Below, piece after piece: positions 7,501 through 14,033 of a DNA stretch of 16,454 nucleotides. How positions within the stretch are numbered: the first letter of the stretch is position 1; the number at the start of each line of letters is the position of its first letter. The notes under the pieces were generated by a model, which saw only the letters and a program-made list of their open reading frames with translations, was not told where the DNA came from and ran no database searches. Both the position numbers and the translations under genes were made by a program. Source of the stretch: Acidobacteriota bacterium (GTDB lineage: Bacteria; Acidobacteriota; Terriglobia; Acidiferrales; UBA7541); assembly GCA_003224195.1 (NCBI GenBank), contig QHYP01000051.1, positions 5,567 through 22,020 on the forward strand, read 5' to 3'.

Positions 7501-8020
7501 CGTTTTCCAGAGCTTCGCGGTAGCGGTCTTGTACAACGGCTTCTGTGACCGCGCCGCGCAGACACGCGGAGAGCGCAATCAGGCCGCGACTATGTTTGGA
7601 GAGCAACTCATGGTCGATGCGCGGTTTGTAATAAAAGCCCTCGAGAAAGCCGGCGGAAACGAGCTTGATCAAGTTTTGATAGCCCTCGTTCGATTCGCAG
7701 AGCAAGAGAAGATGGTTGCTCCCGCGCATGCCGGGCTCGCCGTCTACGCCGTTCTGCGCAACGGGCCCGACCTTCTCGCCACGATCGAACCGGCTCCCCT
7801 TGGCCACATAGACCTCGCAGCCAATGATGGGTTTTACGTCGCGCTTGTTAGCTTCGTAGAAGAAATTTGCCGCGGCAAAGAGATTGCCGTGGTCCGTGAC
7901 AGCCACGGCCGGCATGCCGAGGCGCGATGTGGTGTCGAGAAGTTGGGTGATCTCGCACGCGCCGTCGAGAAGACTGTAATCCGTGTGAACGTGGAGATGA
8001 ACAAACTGCTGGTGACCCAT
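4526..8020 (-). CDS. dnaE: DNA polymerase III subunit alpha
   Basis: Replicative C-family DNA polymerase of 1164 residues (E. coli DnaE: 1160). The PHP domain spans about 5-280, with HLHVHTDYSLLDG at 8-20, VTDHGNLF at 41-48, GCEVYV at 67-72 and TNDCHYL at 219-225. The palm contains GPGRGSAAGSL (382-392) and the catalytic PDIDIDFCM (Asp426 and Asp428, matching E. coli Asp401/Asp403), with the third aspartate at Asp577 in KMDFLGLTTLTVL. Fingers and the beta-clamp/tandem HhH region follow, and an OB-fold near residues 1000-1045 (EITVAGMIVGVRPM onward). The PHP metal ligands appear intact. The start is the ATG at 8020, with GAGG shortly before it. Upstream is the nucleotidyltransferase gene (gap 90 bases, with nested hairpins) and downstream is accA. 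Confidence 0.98.
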   Translation of the reverse strand: MGHQQFVHLHVHTDYSLLDGACEITQLLDTTSRLGMPAVAVTDHGNLFAAANFFYEANKRDVKPIIGCEVYVAKGSRFDRGEKVGPVAQNGVDGEPGMRGSNHLLLLCESNEGYQNLIKLVSAGFLEGFYYKPRIDHELLSKHSRGLIALSACLRGAVTEAVVQDRYREALENAYRLQDIFGKGNFFLEIQDQGLDIEKSVNRDLLRLSKESGIPLVATNDCHYLTHEDAHAQDVLLCIQTGKTISDPHRMKFATDQFYFKTAAEMTRVFRELPDALSRTLAIAERCNVKIEKLRDPFPEFKVPPGDTPGGYFEKAVREGFAARLPHLERLSQRGALRNPLSEYERRLTHEIQMIQKMRFEGYFLVVWDFIRYARSQGVPVGPGRGSAAGSLASYALRITDVDPLQYDLIFERFLNPERISLPDIDIDFCMRRRGEVIEYVTQKYGRENVAQIITFGTMAAKAAIKDVGRAMDIPYGEVDRLAKLVPNELKIALEAALQQSAQLRAAVESDERMNELMTVARRLEGLARHASTHAAGVVISPRPLMEIVPLYKTNRDEITTQYDMNALERIGLLKMDFLGLTTLTVLHDAVRMVAQNRGTQLDLENLPLDDADTYKLFARGDTTAIFQFESHGMRDILRRYQPARIEDLTALNALYRPGPIQGGMIDDFINRKQGKTRVSYELPQLKDILEETYGVILYQEQVMQIASRLAGFSLGQADILRRAMGKKKAEEMAAQRQKFLAGCKANIIPDKKAENIFDLMEEFAGYGFNKSHSCAYALLAYQTAYLKSHYPVEFMAALLTSETGNTERVVKYINEARGMGITVLPPDVNESDLYFTPVGEAIRFGLAAIKNVGENTAKAIRDTRQEKGAFRTLFDFCERIDSRFLNKRVFESLIKSGAMDSLGPRECVLATVDDALAAVQRATRHRESGQHGLFGVAAAPAPVPVELREAEPWSEEERLASEYAVLSFYVSGHPLAKYASRLQELKAVPLGEIESRRNREEITVAGMIVGVRPMRSRRGQRWAIYTLQDMTGVQELLVFPESFSRLESVLKTGNPLLLKVRVQVEEAATRLSLLEARTLESLTGSAPALLRVRLDLEELTEATLDRLRGLLEGCPGPCPVAFELRSPDGSVATLHAQHRVRPAPELLAAMEELCGREAIELVN

Positions 8021-8033
8021 GGGCCTCGATTCT

Positions 8034-8089
8034 AAATCTCTCTGAGGAGATTTGCGACCCCGACGGCAATGGGGTGGGGCGAAATCTCC
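8034..8089 (-). promoter_or_regulatory. dnaE leader with two mutually exclusive hairpins
   Basis: On the minus strand three segments occur in order before dnaE: GGAGATTT (8089-8082), AAATCTCC (8053-8046) and GAGATTT (8040-8034). The middle segment can pair with the first (8 pairs, extended by CCCC/GGGG) or with the third (7 pairs, 6-base loop), but not with both. The second hairpin ends 13 bases before the dnaE ATG and sits next to its ribosome-binding region. That layout is what attenuators and translation-controlling leaders use. The function is inferred only. It could also serve as 3'-end structure of the upstream nucleotidyltransferase message. Confidence 0.45.
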
Positions 8090-8110
8090 GCGGACAATGA
8101 AGGACCAGCA

Positions 8111-9628
8111 CTATCTTTGCTTGGCACTCTTCTTTGCTCCATGCGGGGACGCGCCTTTTGCTCTCACGTGCGCAGGAACGGGCTTTCCCTTGGCGGAATG
8201 CGGAGAAATCGGAGCGGCCTTTGCCGCGCGCTGGCTGACGGCGGCCGCTCGCGCCCTGTGCGCAGCTTGCACGGCGGCGCCCCGCTTGGCCGCTGCCTTT
8301 CCCGATTTCTTCTTTTTCTCTTCAGCCTTCTTCTTCGGAGGCTCCTTAATGCCGGAAAGTCTACGCAGGATTTTTACGCGATCTTCGTGCGTTTTGCCCT
8401 TTCCGGAGAGCTGCGCGGCAAACAACTGTTCGATGACGGCGTCAAACTTCGGTCCCCGGGGCATGCCGATGGACTCCAGCTCGGTGATCGCCGTCGGCAA
8501 AGCCGCCCGGACGGGCCGCCATTTCTGAACGTACGCCCGAATTTTGGAGAGAGCCTTCGAATTGGAGGACTCCGCCAAAAGGTACGCCATCTGCTCAAGC
8601 GGGAGTTTTTCGAGAAACCGATAGGCATCAATGGGGGCGCTCGCGCGACGGCCCGCGAGTTCCCTCTGCGCCTTCAGCGCTGCGTCCTCGAGATCCAGTA
8701 TGGCTTCCGCCTCCGCCGAACGGAAACCGAGCTTCGACAGGAGCGAGCTCTGCTCACGGTCCTTGAGCCGCCCAAGAATGGCCAGAGTCATCGCGTTGGC
8801 GAGACGTGGCCGTAGCCCCGCCATCAGGAGATCTTCGCGGACTTTCGTGAGCCGCGCGATGGCGTCGTAGTCGGGATGTTTTTTGGCAAGGAGGGGATGG
8901 AGCGCGTCAAGGATTTCGTGATTCTCCAAAGCCTTCAGGACCGGCGCAGGGCGCTCCTCGCGCGCGAGATTGCGAAGTTCCTCGCCCGCATCTTCGGGCG
9001 CAATCGTATGCTGGAGGTCCCGCTCGAGGGCGAGAGCAAACCATTCCTGTGTGCGCGGTTCCAGTTTGAAGCCCATGCGGGAGGCATAGCGCACGGCGCG
9101 CAACAAGCGAACCGGCTGATTCGTGAAACTGTGTATCGAAAGCGCGCGCACCTCGCCACGCTCGACATCGGAAAGGCCGTTCGTGGGATCGAGCAGCAGA
9201 CCGCGCGAGGCCGGATTCAAAGAGATGGCGATGGCGTTCAAAGAGAAGTCGCGCCGGCGCAAATCCTCCATAATCGTAGACCAGCGGATTTCGGGGCGCG
9301 TGCCCGGCCGGACGTAGTAATCGTCGCGCGCGGCGGCGATGCTGCCGTCGCAATCTCCGGCGAAGATGATCTCAACGTGCCGCGTCTTCTCGTCCTCGAA
9401 AACGATCTGTGCGCCGCCCTTCTCGAGCTCACGGGCGACCTTCGAGGGATTGCCCTCAATCGTGAAATCGAGGTCGCGGAGGGACGCACCGGTGATCAGG
9501 TCGCGCACCGTGCCGCCGGTCAGATAGACATTGAAGCCCAGGGCCGCGGCCAGCTCCTGGACACGGAGCATGGCGGCGCGCTGTTCCGGCGAGAGCCGGC
9601 TTTCGAGCAAAAACATGTAGTCGGGCAT
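8111..9628 (-). CDS. CCA-adding / poly(A) polymerase-type tRNA nucleotidyltransferase with a basic C-terminal tail
   Basis: A class II nucleotidyltransferase of 505 residues that would add C, A or CCA to tRNA 3' ends, or A to RNA. Visible motifs are GGTVRD (38-43), the metal-binding DLD in LRDLDFTIEG (Asp52, Asp54), RRRDFSLNAIA (125-135), DPTNGLSD (147-154) and RLLRAVRYASRMGF (174-187). Motif D, normally E-D-x-x-R, reads Asn170-Gln-Pro-Val-Arg174. No HD domain follows the helical neck and body. From about residue 428 there is a roughly 78-residue Lys/Ala/Arg-rich tail (KKKAEEKKKKSGKAAAKR and on) of histone-H1-like composition, probably disordered and RNA-binding. Sequence alone does not tell CCA-, CC-, A-adding or poly(A) activity apart, so I give no symbol. 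The start is the ATG at 9628, four bases after GAGGAG. It sits between xerD and dnaE. Confidence 0.9.
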   Translation of the reverse strand: MPDYMFLLESRLSPEQRAAMLRVQELAAALGFNVYLTGGTVRDLITGASLRDLDFTIEGNPSKVARELEKGGAQIVFEDEKTRHVEIIFAGDCDGSIAAARDDYYVRPGTRPEIRWSTIMEDLRRRDFSLNAIAISLNPASRGLLLDPTNGLSDVERGEVRALSIHSFTNQPVRLLRAVRYASRMGFKLEPRTQEWFALALERDLQHTIAPEDAGEELRNLAREERPAPVLKALENHEILDALHPLLAKKHPDYDAIARLTKVREDLLMAGLRPRLANAMTLAILGRLKDREQSSLLSKLGFRSAEAEAILDLEDAALKAQRELAGRRASAPIDAYRFLEKLPLEQMAYLLAESSNSKALSKIRAYVQKWRPVRAALPTAITELESIGMPRGPKFDAVIEQLFAAQLSGKGKTHEDRVKILRRLSGIKEPPKKKAEEKKKKSGKAAAKRGAAVQAAHRARAAAVSQRAAKAAPISPHSAKGKPVPAHVRAKGASPHGAKKSAKQR

Positions 9629-9632
9629 TGCG

Positions 9633-9638
9633 CTCCTC
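9633..9638 (-). promoter_or_regulatory. Ribosome-binding site deciding the nucleotidyltransferase start
   Basis: Minus-strand GAGGAG lies four bases before the ATG at 9628. The GTG-type start at 9640 would overlap this site, so the ATG that begins MPDYMFLLE is preferred. Confidence 0.7.
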
Positions 9639-9701
9639 ACGTCACGGCTCTGCAGCCCAGCCAGCCTGTTGCAGGGCCGAGTAGGTTCCCGGGGTGCCGC
9701 G

Positions 9702-10598
9702 CTACGCGCGCGGGTGATGCGCTTTGTAAATCTGCTTCAAGCGTTCTTCGACGACGTGCGTATAGATCTGCGTCGTCGAAATGTCCGCATGGCCCAGCAT
9801 GAGCTGGACGGAGCGCAAATCGGCGCCGCGCTCCAGCAGATGCGTGGCAAAACTGTGCCGCAGCATGTGCGGCGTGAGCGCCACGCGCAAACCTGCGCGC
9901 CGTCCATAGGCCGACAAAATCTTCCAGACGCCGACACGACTGAGCGGACCGCCGCGGCAATTGACAAAAAGCGATGTACCGCCCGAGCGCGACTTGCCGA
10001 GAAGATTGGGGCGCGCTTCACGCAAGTACTTTTCCACGACGTGAAGGGCCTTGCGTCCAACCGGAACAATACGCTCCTTGTCGCCTTTCCCAATACAGCG
10101 GACGCAGCCAACCTTGGCATCCAAATCTGCAACCTGCAAGCCGATGAGTTCGGAAACGCGCAGACCGGTGGAATAAAGGACTTCGAGCATGGCGCGGTTG
10201 CGCAGACCGAGCGCCGTCGAGGAATCGGGTTGCTCCAGAAGCCGCTCGACCTCTTCGAGTTTCAAGTAGCCCGGCAGCGAGCGCCTGATCTTCGGTGACT
10301 CCAGATTGACCGACGGATCCGCGGAGATGAGTTCCTGCATCTGAGCGAAGCGGAAGAAATTCCGCAGAGTGACAAGATGACGGGCGACCGTCCGGCTTTC
10401 GAGTTTCTGGCGATAGAGACCGGCGAGGAAATCCACCAGATCGTCGGGGCCGATTTTTTCCAGGGCCAGCTTGCGCTTTTGGATGAAGGCTTCAAATTTC
10501 TGCAAATCGCGCCGGTAAGCCGAGACGGTATTCGCCGACAAGCCTTTTTCGACCCGAACATGCGTCAAGAACGAGGAGATGGCCGCTCGTAATTCCAT
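9702..10598 (-). CDS. xerD: Tyrosine recombinase XerD
   Basis: Site-specific tyrosine recombinase that, with XerC at dif, resolves chromosome dimers before division. It is 298 residues, the same length as E. coli XerD. The N-terminal SAM-like DNA-binding domain (about 1-100) contains EKGLSANTVSAYRRDL. The catalytic domain has Arg147 (STGLRVSEL), Lys171 (GKGDKER), His244 and Arg247 (HMLRHSFATHLLERGAD), His270 (MLGHADISTTQIYTHV) and nucleophile Tyr279, so all catalytic positions are present. The closing sequence KAHHPRA is typical of XerD. The ATG at 10598 shares its A with the TAA stop of murJ, so translation is probably coupled. XerC versus XerD is judged by eye from the C-terminus and catalytic spacing. 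No dif site is visible in the window. Confidence 0.93.
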   Translation of the reverse strand: MELRAAISSFLTHVRVEKGLSANTVSAYRRDLQKFEAFIQKRKLALEKIGPDDLVDFLAGLYRQKLESRTVARHLVTLRNFFRFAQMQELISADPSVNLESPKIRRSLPGYLKLEEVERLLEQPDSSTALGLRNRAMLEVLYSTGLRVSELIGLQVADLDAKVGCVRCIGKGDKERIVPVGRKALHVVEKYLREARPNLLGKSRSGGTSLFVNCRGGPLSRVGVWKILSAYGRRAGLRVALTPHMLRHSFATHLLERGADLRSVQLMLGHADISTTQIYTHVVEERLKQIYKAHHPRA

Positions 10599-10600
10599 TA
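10596..10600 (-). promoter_or_regulatory. TAATG stop-start overlap coupling murJ and xerD
   Basis: The murJ TAA stop (10600-10598) shares one base with the xerD ATG (10598-10596). No separate strong ribosome-binding site is evident for xerD, so reinitiation by ribosomes finishing murJ is the likely mode. Confidence 0.75.
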
Positions 10601-12205
10601 CGGCTCCAGATATCGCGGCGTTCCGGCCGGGCGCCGCCGAACAGCTATGCCATAAACCTCTTCGATCTCATGACAACGGAAGAGCCACGCAAGAACTAAG
10701 TAGAGAACCGTGGCTCCCACGATGAGAGCAGTAAATACCGAAAGCTGCACCAAAAAACGGGAGTGCAGGCTGAATTGCGTATAGCGCATGCCCAGCCAGC
10801 ACGCCACCCCCATGATGGCCGAGCAAAGACCGATCCGAGCAAACGAAGTGAGAATCTCCATGGTACCCATCCGGCCGTAGCGCAGACGGAAAATCAAGAA
10901 GAGTGCGAAAAAATCGAAATAGCCGGCGAGCGCGGTCGCCAGGGCCGGGCTGCCATTCTGAAACGTGCGAAAGAAAAAGACCAAGAAGACGGTGTTTAAG
11001 ACGATGTTAAGTACCAAAGACATGGAAGCGACAATGACCGGGGTTTTGGTGTCCTGGGTGGAATAGAAGGCCGGAACGATCAGTTTAACGGCGGCGAACG
11101 CCGGCAAGCCGACAGAGTAATAAAGCAGGGCACGTGCGGTGAGGCGGGTTGATTCGGCGACGAATTGACCGTGCTGGAAGAGCACCCGGATGATCGGCTC
11201 GCGCATAATCATCAGCCCCAGGGCCGCAGGCACAGCGATGAAGGACACGATGCGGACGGAAAAAGCGAGCGTGCGCTTGAGCGTGTCGTACTCGCCTGCC
11301 GCCGCCTGGTGGGACATCATTGGCAGAATCGCCGTCGCGACGGCGATAGCGTAGCCGCCAAGGGCGAGCTCCATGACACGATCGGCCACATAGAGCGACG
11401 TCAGGCTGCCGCGAGGCATCTTGGCTGCATTCGCGAAAATGGTGTCCACGAAAAAGTTGATCTGCACGATGCCAATTCCGAAAAATCGCGGAATCATCAG
11501 CCGCGCGACCGAGCGAATACCCGGGTGCCGGAAGGAAACGCCGAAAGTGAAGCGCATACCCCTCTGCACCAGCAGGGGCACCTGAATCAGGAACTGGAGA
11601 GCACCACCAACGAGCACGCCGACAGCAAGAGAGACTGCCGGGTCTTTGAAGTACCGCCAGACAGCCCCGATTGAAAAAAGGATGATCGAGAGGTTCAGGA
11701 AAACGGGCGTCGCCGCAGGAAGGCCGAAAACGTGGAAGCAATTCAGAATACCCATGGCGAGCGCGGCCAAGCAGATGAAGAACAAATACGGGAAGATGAT
11801 CCGGTTCAGGTAAACGGCCTGGTCCCATTGCACACCTTTGCCGGAGGAAATGGTAAAAAGATGAACCACGGCAGGCGAGAAAACCATTCCCATAACGGTG
11901 AGGACGGCGAGGACGAGCGCCAGCGTCCAGAAAAGACGGTTGGCGAAATCCCACACTTCTTCTCGAGACTTTTCGCGCATGTAGGTAGTGAAGACAGGAA
12001 TGAAGGAAGGGGTCATCGAGCCTTCGCCGACAAGGCGGCGGAAGAGGTTCGGAATGCGGTAGGCGAGAACGAAAGAATCGGCGGCGAGAGAAGTACCGAG
12101 GAGGACTAGAATGCGCTGGTCACGTAGATAGCCGAGAACGCGACTGACAATCGTGACCAGGGAAATAATCGATGCGGATTTAAGGATCTGCCTTTTTTCA
12201 GTCAA
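10598..12205 (-). CDS. murJ: Lipid II flippase MurJ (MviN)
   Basis: Polytopic inner-membrane flippase of the MOP superfamily that moves lipid II to the periplasmic face for peptidoglycan assembly. It has 535 residues and about 14 membrane helices by hydrophobicity. The N-terminal signature is clear: SRVLGYLRDQ (21-30) with the essential arginines Arg22 and Arg28, AADSFVLAYRIPNLFRRLVGEG (41-62) with Asp43 and Glu61, then TPSFIPVF. The end is basic (RRRPAGTPRYLEP). The start is a TTG at 12205, preceded by GGAG about 10 bases away. No ATG is in frame near it, and the protein opens TEKRQILKSASIISLVTIVSRVLGY as MurJ proteins do. It is the first gene of a minus-strand run and faces the plus-strand 162-residue gene across a 126-base gap. 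Confidence 0.96.
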   Translation of the reverse strand: MTEKRQILKSASIISLVTIVSRVLGYLRDQRILVLLGTSLAADSFVLAYRIPNLFRRLVGEGSMTPSFIPVFTTYMREKSREEVWDFANRLFWTLALVLAVLTVMGMVFSPAVVHLFTISSGKGVQWDQAVYLNRIIFPYLFFICLAALAMGILNCFHVFGLPAATPVFLNLSIILFSIGAVWRYFKDPAVSLAVGVLVGGALQFLIQVPLLVQRGMRFTFGVSFRHPGIRSVARLMIPRFFGIGIVQINFFVDTIFANAAKMPRGSLTSLYVADRVMELALGGYAIAVATAILPMMSHQAAAGEYDTLKRTLAFSVRIVSFIAVPAALGLMIMREPIIRVLFQHGQFVAESTRLTARALLYYSVGLPAFAAVKLIVPAFYSTQDTKTPVIVASMSLVLNIVLNTVFLVFFFRTFQNGSPALATALAGYFDFFALFLIFRLRYGRMGTMEILTSFARIGLCSAIMGVACWLGMRYTQFSLHSRFLVQLSVFTALIVGATVLYLVLAWLFRCHEIEEVYGIAVRRRPAGTPRYLEP

Positions 12206-12247
12206 AGGGCGGCGCTCCAGTGGCCTAACCCTAATGAAAACAATGAG

Positions 12248-12277
12248 TTGACAGGCAAACGGTGCTTAACATAACAT
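12248..12277 (+). promoter_or_regulatory. Sigma70-type promoter for the plus-strand 12332 gene
   Basis: A perfect -35 box TTGACA (12248-12253), an 18-base spacer and a -10 box TAACAT (12272-12277, 4 of 6). Transcription would begin near 12284, giving a leader of about 48 bases. It is the best promoter I can see in the window and may also drive lpxD. Confidence 0.6.
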
Positions 12278-12296
12278 ACTCGTCTGAAATAGGCAA
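12268..12296 (-). promoter_or_regulatory. Candidate promoter for murJ
   Basis: On the minus strand, TTGCCT (12296-12291, 4 of 6), a 17-base spacer and TATGTT (12273-12268, 4 of 6). It overlaps the -10 region of the divergent plus-strand promoter, so the two would compete for polymerase. Confidence 0.4.
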
Positions 12297-12331
12297 ATTC
12301 GGTAAGCTTCTGGGCCGAGACTCGCGACACC

Positions 12332-12820
12332 TTGAAAACTCGCTCCCCAGCCTCGACTCACAAAAAGGTCATCATCGTCCTTTCTGATAAACGGCCACTG
12401 CGCGGCTACTTAAACCCCTCGCGGCTGGGGCAGATCGACCCTGTCGACCTGCTGACTCTGGACGGCGAACACGAAACCATTCCGCTCGAGAAGATCCGAT
12501 CCATCTATTTCGTGCGCGACCTCAGCGGCGAGTTCGAGCCGGAACGCAAAGCCTTTCTCAGCCGGCCAAAACTGGACGGGCTCTGGGTGCGCCTGCGGTA
12601 CAAGGATAATGAGACGCTCGAGGGCGTGGTGCCAAATGACTTGCTCACACTGCTGGACAACGGCCTGCAACTCACTCCGCCGGACCTCAATTCGAATTCG
12701 GACCACATCTTCGTGCCCCGAGCCGCGCTTTCGGAACTGACCGTTCTCGGCGTGGTCGGAATTGCGCGGCGCAAACCCGCGGCTGCAGCGGCTGGCCAGC
12801 CGCTGCTCTTCAACGAATAG
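12332..12820 (+). CDS. Uncharacterised protein with two similar beta-rich halves
   Basis: I cannot name this 162-residue protein with certainty. It resembles a domain I recall from uncharacterised acidobacterial proteins. It has no signal peptide, membrane segment or cysteine. Two halves look alike. The first (about 12-60) runs VIIVLSDKRPLRGYLNP, LLTLDGEHETIPLEKI, RSIYFV. The second (about 84-140) runs VRLRYKDNETLEGVVPN, LLTLLDNGLQLTPP, HIFVPRAALSELTVL. Each reads as a small beta-barrel in which a charged strand is followed by a G-Y/V turn and a 'from here on' hydrophobic strand. The C-terminus is alanine-rich (ARRKPAAAAAGQPLL). The start is a TTG at 12332 with no strong ribosome-binding site, so the true start is uncertain. 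A good promoter lies upstream and lpxD follows 62 bases later. Confidence 0.8.
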   Translation: MKTRSPASTHKKVIIVLSDKRPLRGYLNPSRLGQIDPVDLLTLDGEHETIPLEKIRSIYFVRDLSGEFEPERKAFLSRPKLDGLWVRLRYKDNETLEGVVPNDLLTLLDNGLQLTPPDLNSNSDHIFVPRAALSELTVLGVVGIARRKPAAAAAGQPLLFNE

Positions 12821-12882
12821 GCCTTCTGTACTTCCCCGCCAGGCCTGTGCGAGACTCGCTGTGAATTGAAGGAGCCGCGTCT

Positions 12883-13920
12883 ATGAAGCTGGAAGAGATT
12901 GCCGCGAGGTTGGACTGTCGGGTGGAAGGACCGCCGGAGCTGGAGATTTCCGGGGTGGCCGGAATCGAATATGCGGGCGCCGGACATCTGACGTTTCTCG
13001 CAAATCGCAAATATTTTCATCTCCTGGGGACGACGCGCGCTTCGGCGATTCTGATTGAGGACGGCATCGCCATCGAGCGTGGGGCTGGGAGCCGCCCCCT
13101 GGCGGCGCTGCGCACGCCGAATCCGTACCTCGCTTTTGCCGGAGCGCTTGAGTTGTTTTACCAGCCGCCAGGCTACGCTCCAGGCGTGCATCCGAGTGCA
13201 GTGGTCGCGAAAACGGCACAGATCGGCGGAGGCGCGCACATCGGGCCGTATTGCTTCGTGGACGATGACGTCGCGATCGGGGAAAACGCGGTGTTGCACA
13301 GCTTTGTGACTATCTATCGAGGAGCCCAGATCGGTGACGCGTTTTTTGCCCATGCGCATGTGGTGGTGCGCGAACATTGCCGTATCGGCAGCCGCGTCAC
13401 GCTCCAAAACGGCGCCGTGATTGGCGGGGATGGGTTCGGGTTTGCCAGGCGAGGCGATGGAAGCTGGCAAAAGATGGTGCAGTCCGGTCCAGCGGTGCTC
13501 GAGGACGACGTTGAAGTGCAGGCCAACGCGTGCGTGGACCGGGCGACGGTGGGCGAAACGCGAATTGCACGCGGCGCGAAGCTGGACGATTTGGTGCTCG
13601 TGGGACACGCTTCCCAGGTGGGCGAGGATACGCTGCTTTGCGGGCAGGTGGGACTGGCCGGCTCTACCAAAGTGGGGCGCGGATGCATTCTGGCCGGGCA
13701 AGTGGGATCGGCGGGACATCTGAGCATTGGCGATGGGACCGTGATTACCGCGCAGAGCGGAGTGCCGAACGACGTTCCGCCGCGGGCGATGTATTCCGGT
13801 TATCCGGCAGTCGAGAATCGCCAGTGGTTGAAGACCATGGCCGCGCTCAATCGGCTTCCCGAATTGCAGCGGCGCGTGCGCGAGTTGGAAGAGGAAATGG
13901 AGCGCCTGCGAAAGACCTAG
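12883..13920 (+). CDS. lpxD: UDP-3-O-acylglucosamine N-acyltransferase LpxD
   Basis: Third enzyme of lipid A synthesis, transferring a 3-hydroxyacyl chain from ACP to the 2-amino group of UDP-3-O-acylglucosamine in the cytoplasm. The 345-residue protein has the N-terminal uridine-binding domain (about 1-95, with LTFLANRKY at 36-44), then a left-handed beta-helix of hexapeptide repeats (about 100-300) and a C-terminal helix LPELQRRVRELEEEMERLRKT. The catalytic histidine is His242 in LVLVGHASQVGEDT, and His279 in GSAGHLSIGDG is also kept. Both are offset by three from E. coli His239/His276. NGAVIGGDGFGFA (176-188) is the family signature. The ATG at 12883 has AAGGAG eight bases upstream. The TAG stop lies inside the left arm of the 13917-14023 inverted repeat. 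Other lpx genes are absent from the window. Confidence 0.97.
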   Translation: MKLEEIAARLDCRVEGPPELEISGVAGIEYAGAGHLTFLANRKYFHLLGTTRASAILIEDGIAIERGAGSRPLAALRTPNPYLAFAGALELFYQPPGYAPGVHPSAVVAKTAQIGGGAHIGPYCFVDDDVAIGENAVLHSFVTIYRGAQIGDAFFAHAHVVVREHCRIGSRVTLQNGAVIGGDGFGFARRGDGSWQKMVQSGPAVLEDDVEVQANACVDRATVGETRIARGAKLDDLVLVGHASQVGEDTLLCGQVGLAGSTKVGRGCILAGQVGSAGHLSIGDGTVITAQSGVPNDVPPRAMYSGYPAVENRQWLKTMAALNRLPELQRRVRELEEEMERLRKT

Positions 13921-14023
13921 TGCCGTTCCAACTTGTTGAGGCAAAGTCCCCGCATGGAGCCCGCCGGAAATGGGGTTGTTTTCCACGTGCGAGTCTAGCG
14001 GAAAACAGTTGGAACGGTACTAG
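13917..14023. repeat. 107-bp inverted-repeat element between lpxD and plsC; terminator or MITE/REP-like
   Basis: The left arm CTAGTGCCGTTCCAACT (13917-13933) and the right arm AGTTGGAACGGTACTAG (14007-14023) are reverse complements at 16 of 17 positions. The odd pair is G-U in a plus-strand transcript. A second perfect 7-base pair GTTTTCC (13978-13984) / GGAAAAC (14000-14006) nests inside and abuts the right arm. The arms begin and end with CTAG, and the lpxD stop TAG is part of the left arm. Such a structure could end transcription from both convergent genes. Its length, the terminal repeats and the flanking CTAG also fit a miniature mobile element. An imperfect 13-base palindrome (AGCAGTGACTGCT, 14022-14034) follows directly. 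Confidence 0.75.
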
Positions 14024-14033
14024 CAGTGACTGC

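Noticed and set aside
12819..12846. Repeated AGGCCT pair after the 162-residue gene as a terminator
   Set aside because: AGGCCT is itself a palindrome and the loop is 16 bases with no T-run. A 6-base match is easily chance.
12505..13986. Long minus-strand open frame (493 codons) opposite lpxD and the 162-residue gene
   Set aside because: It overlaps two well-supported plus-strand genes for its full length, has no recognisable domain, and is explained by high GC suppressing stop codons.
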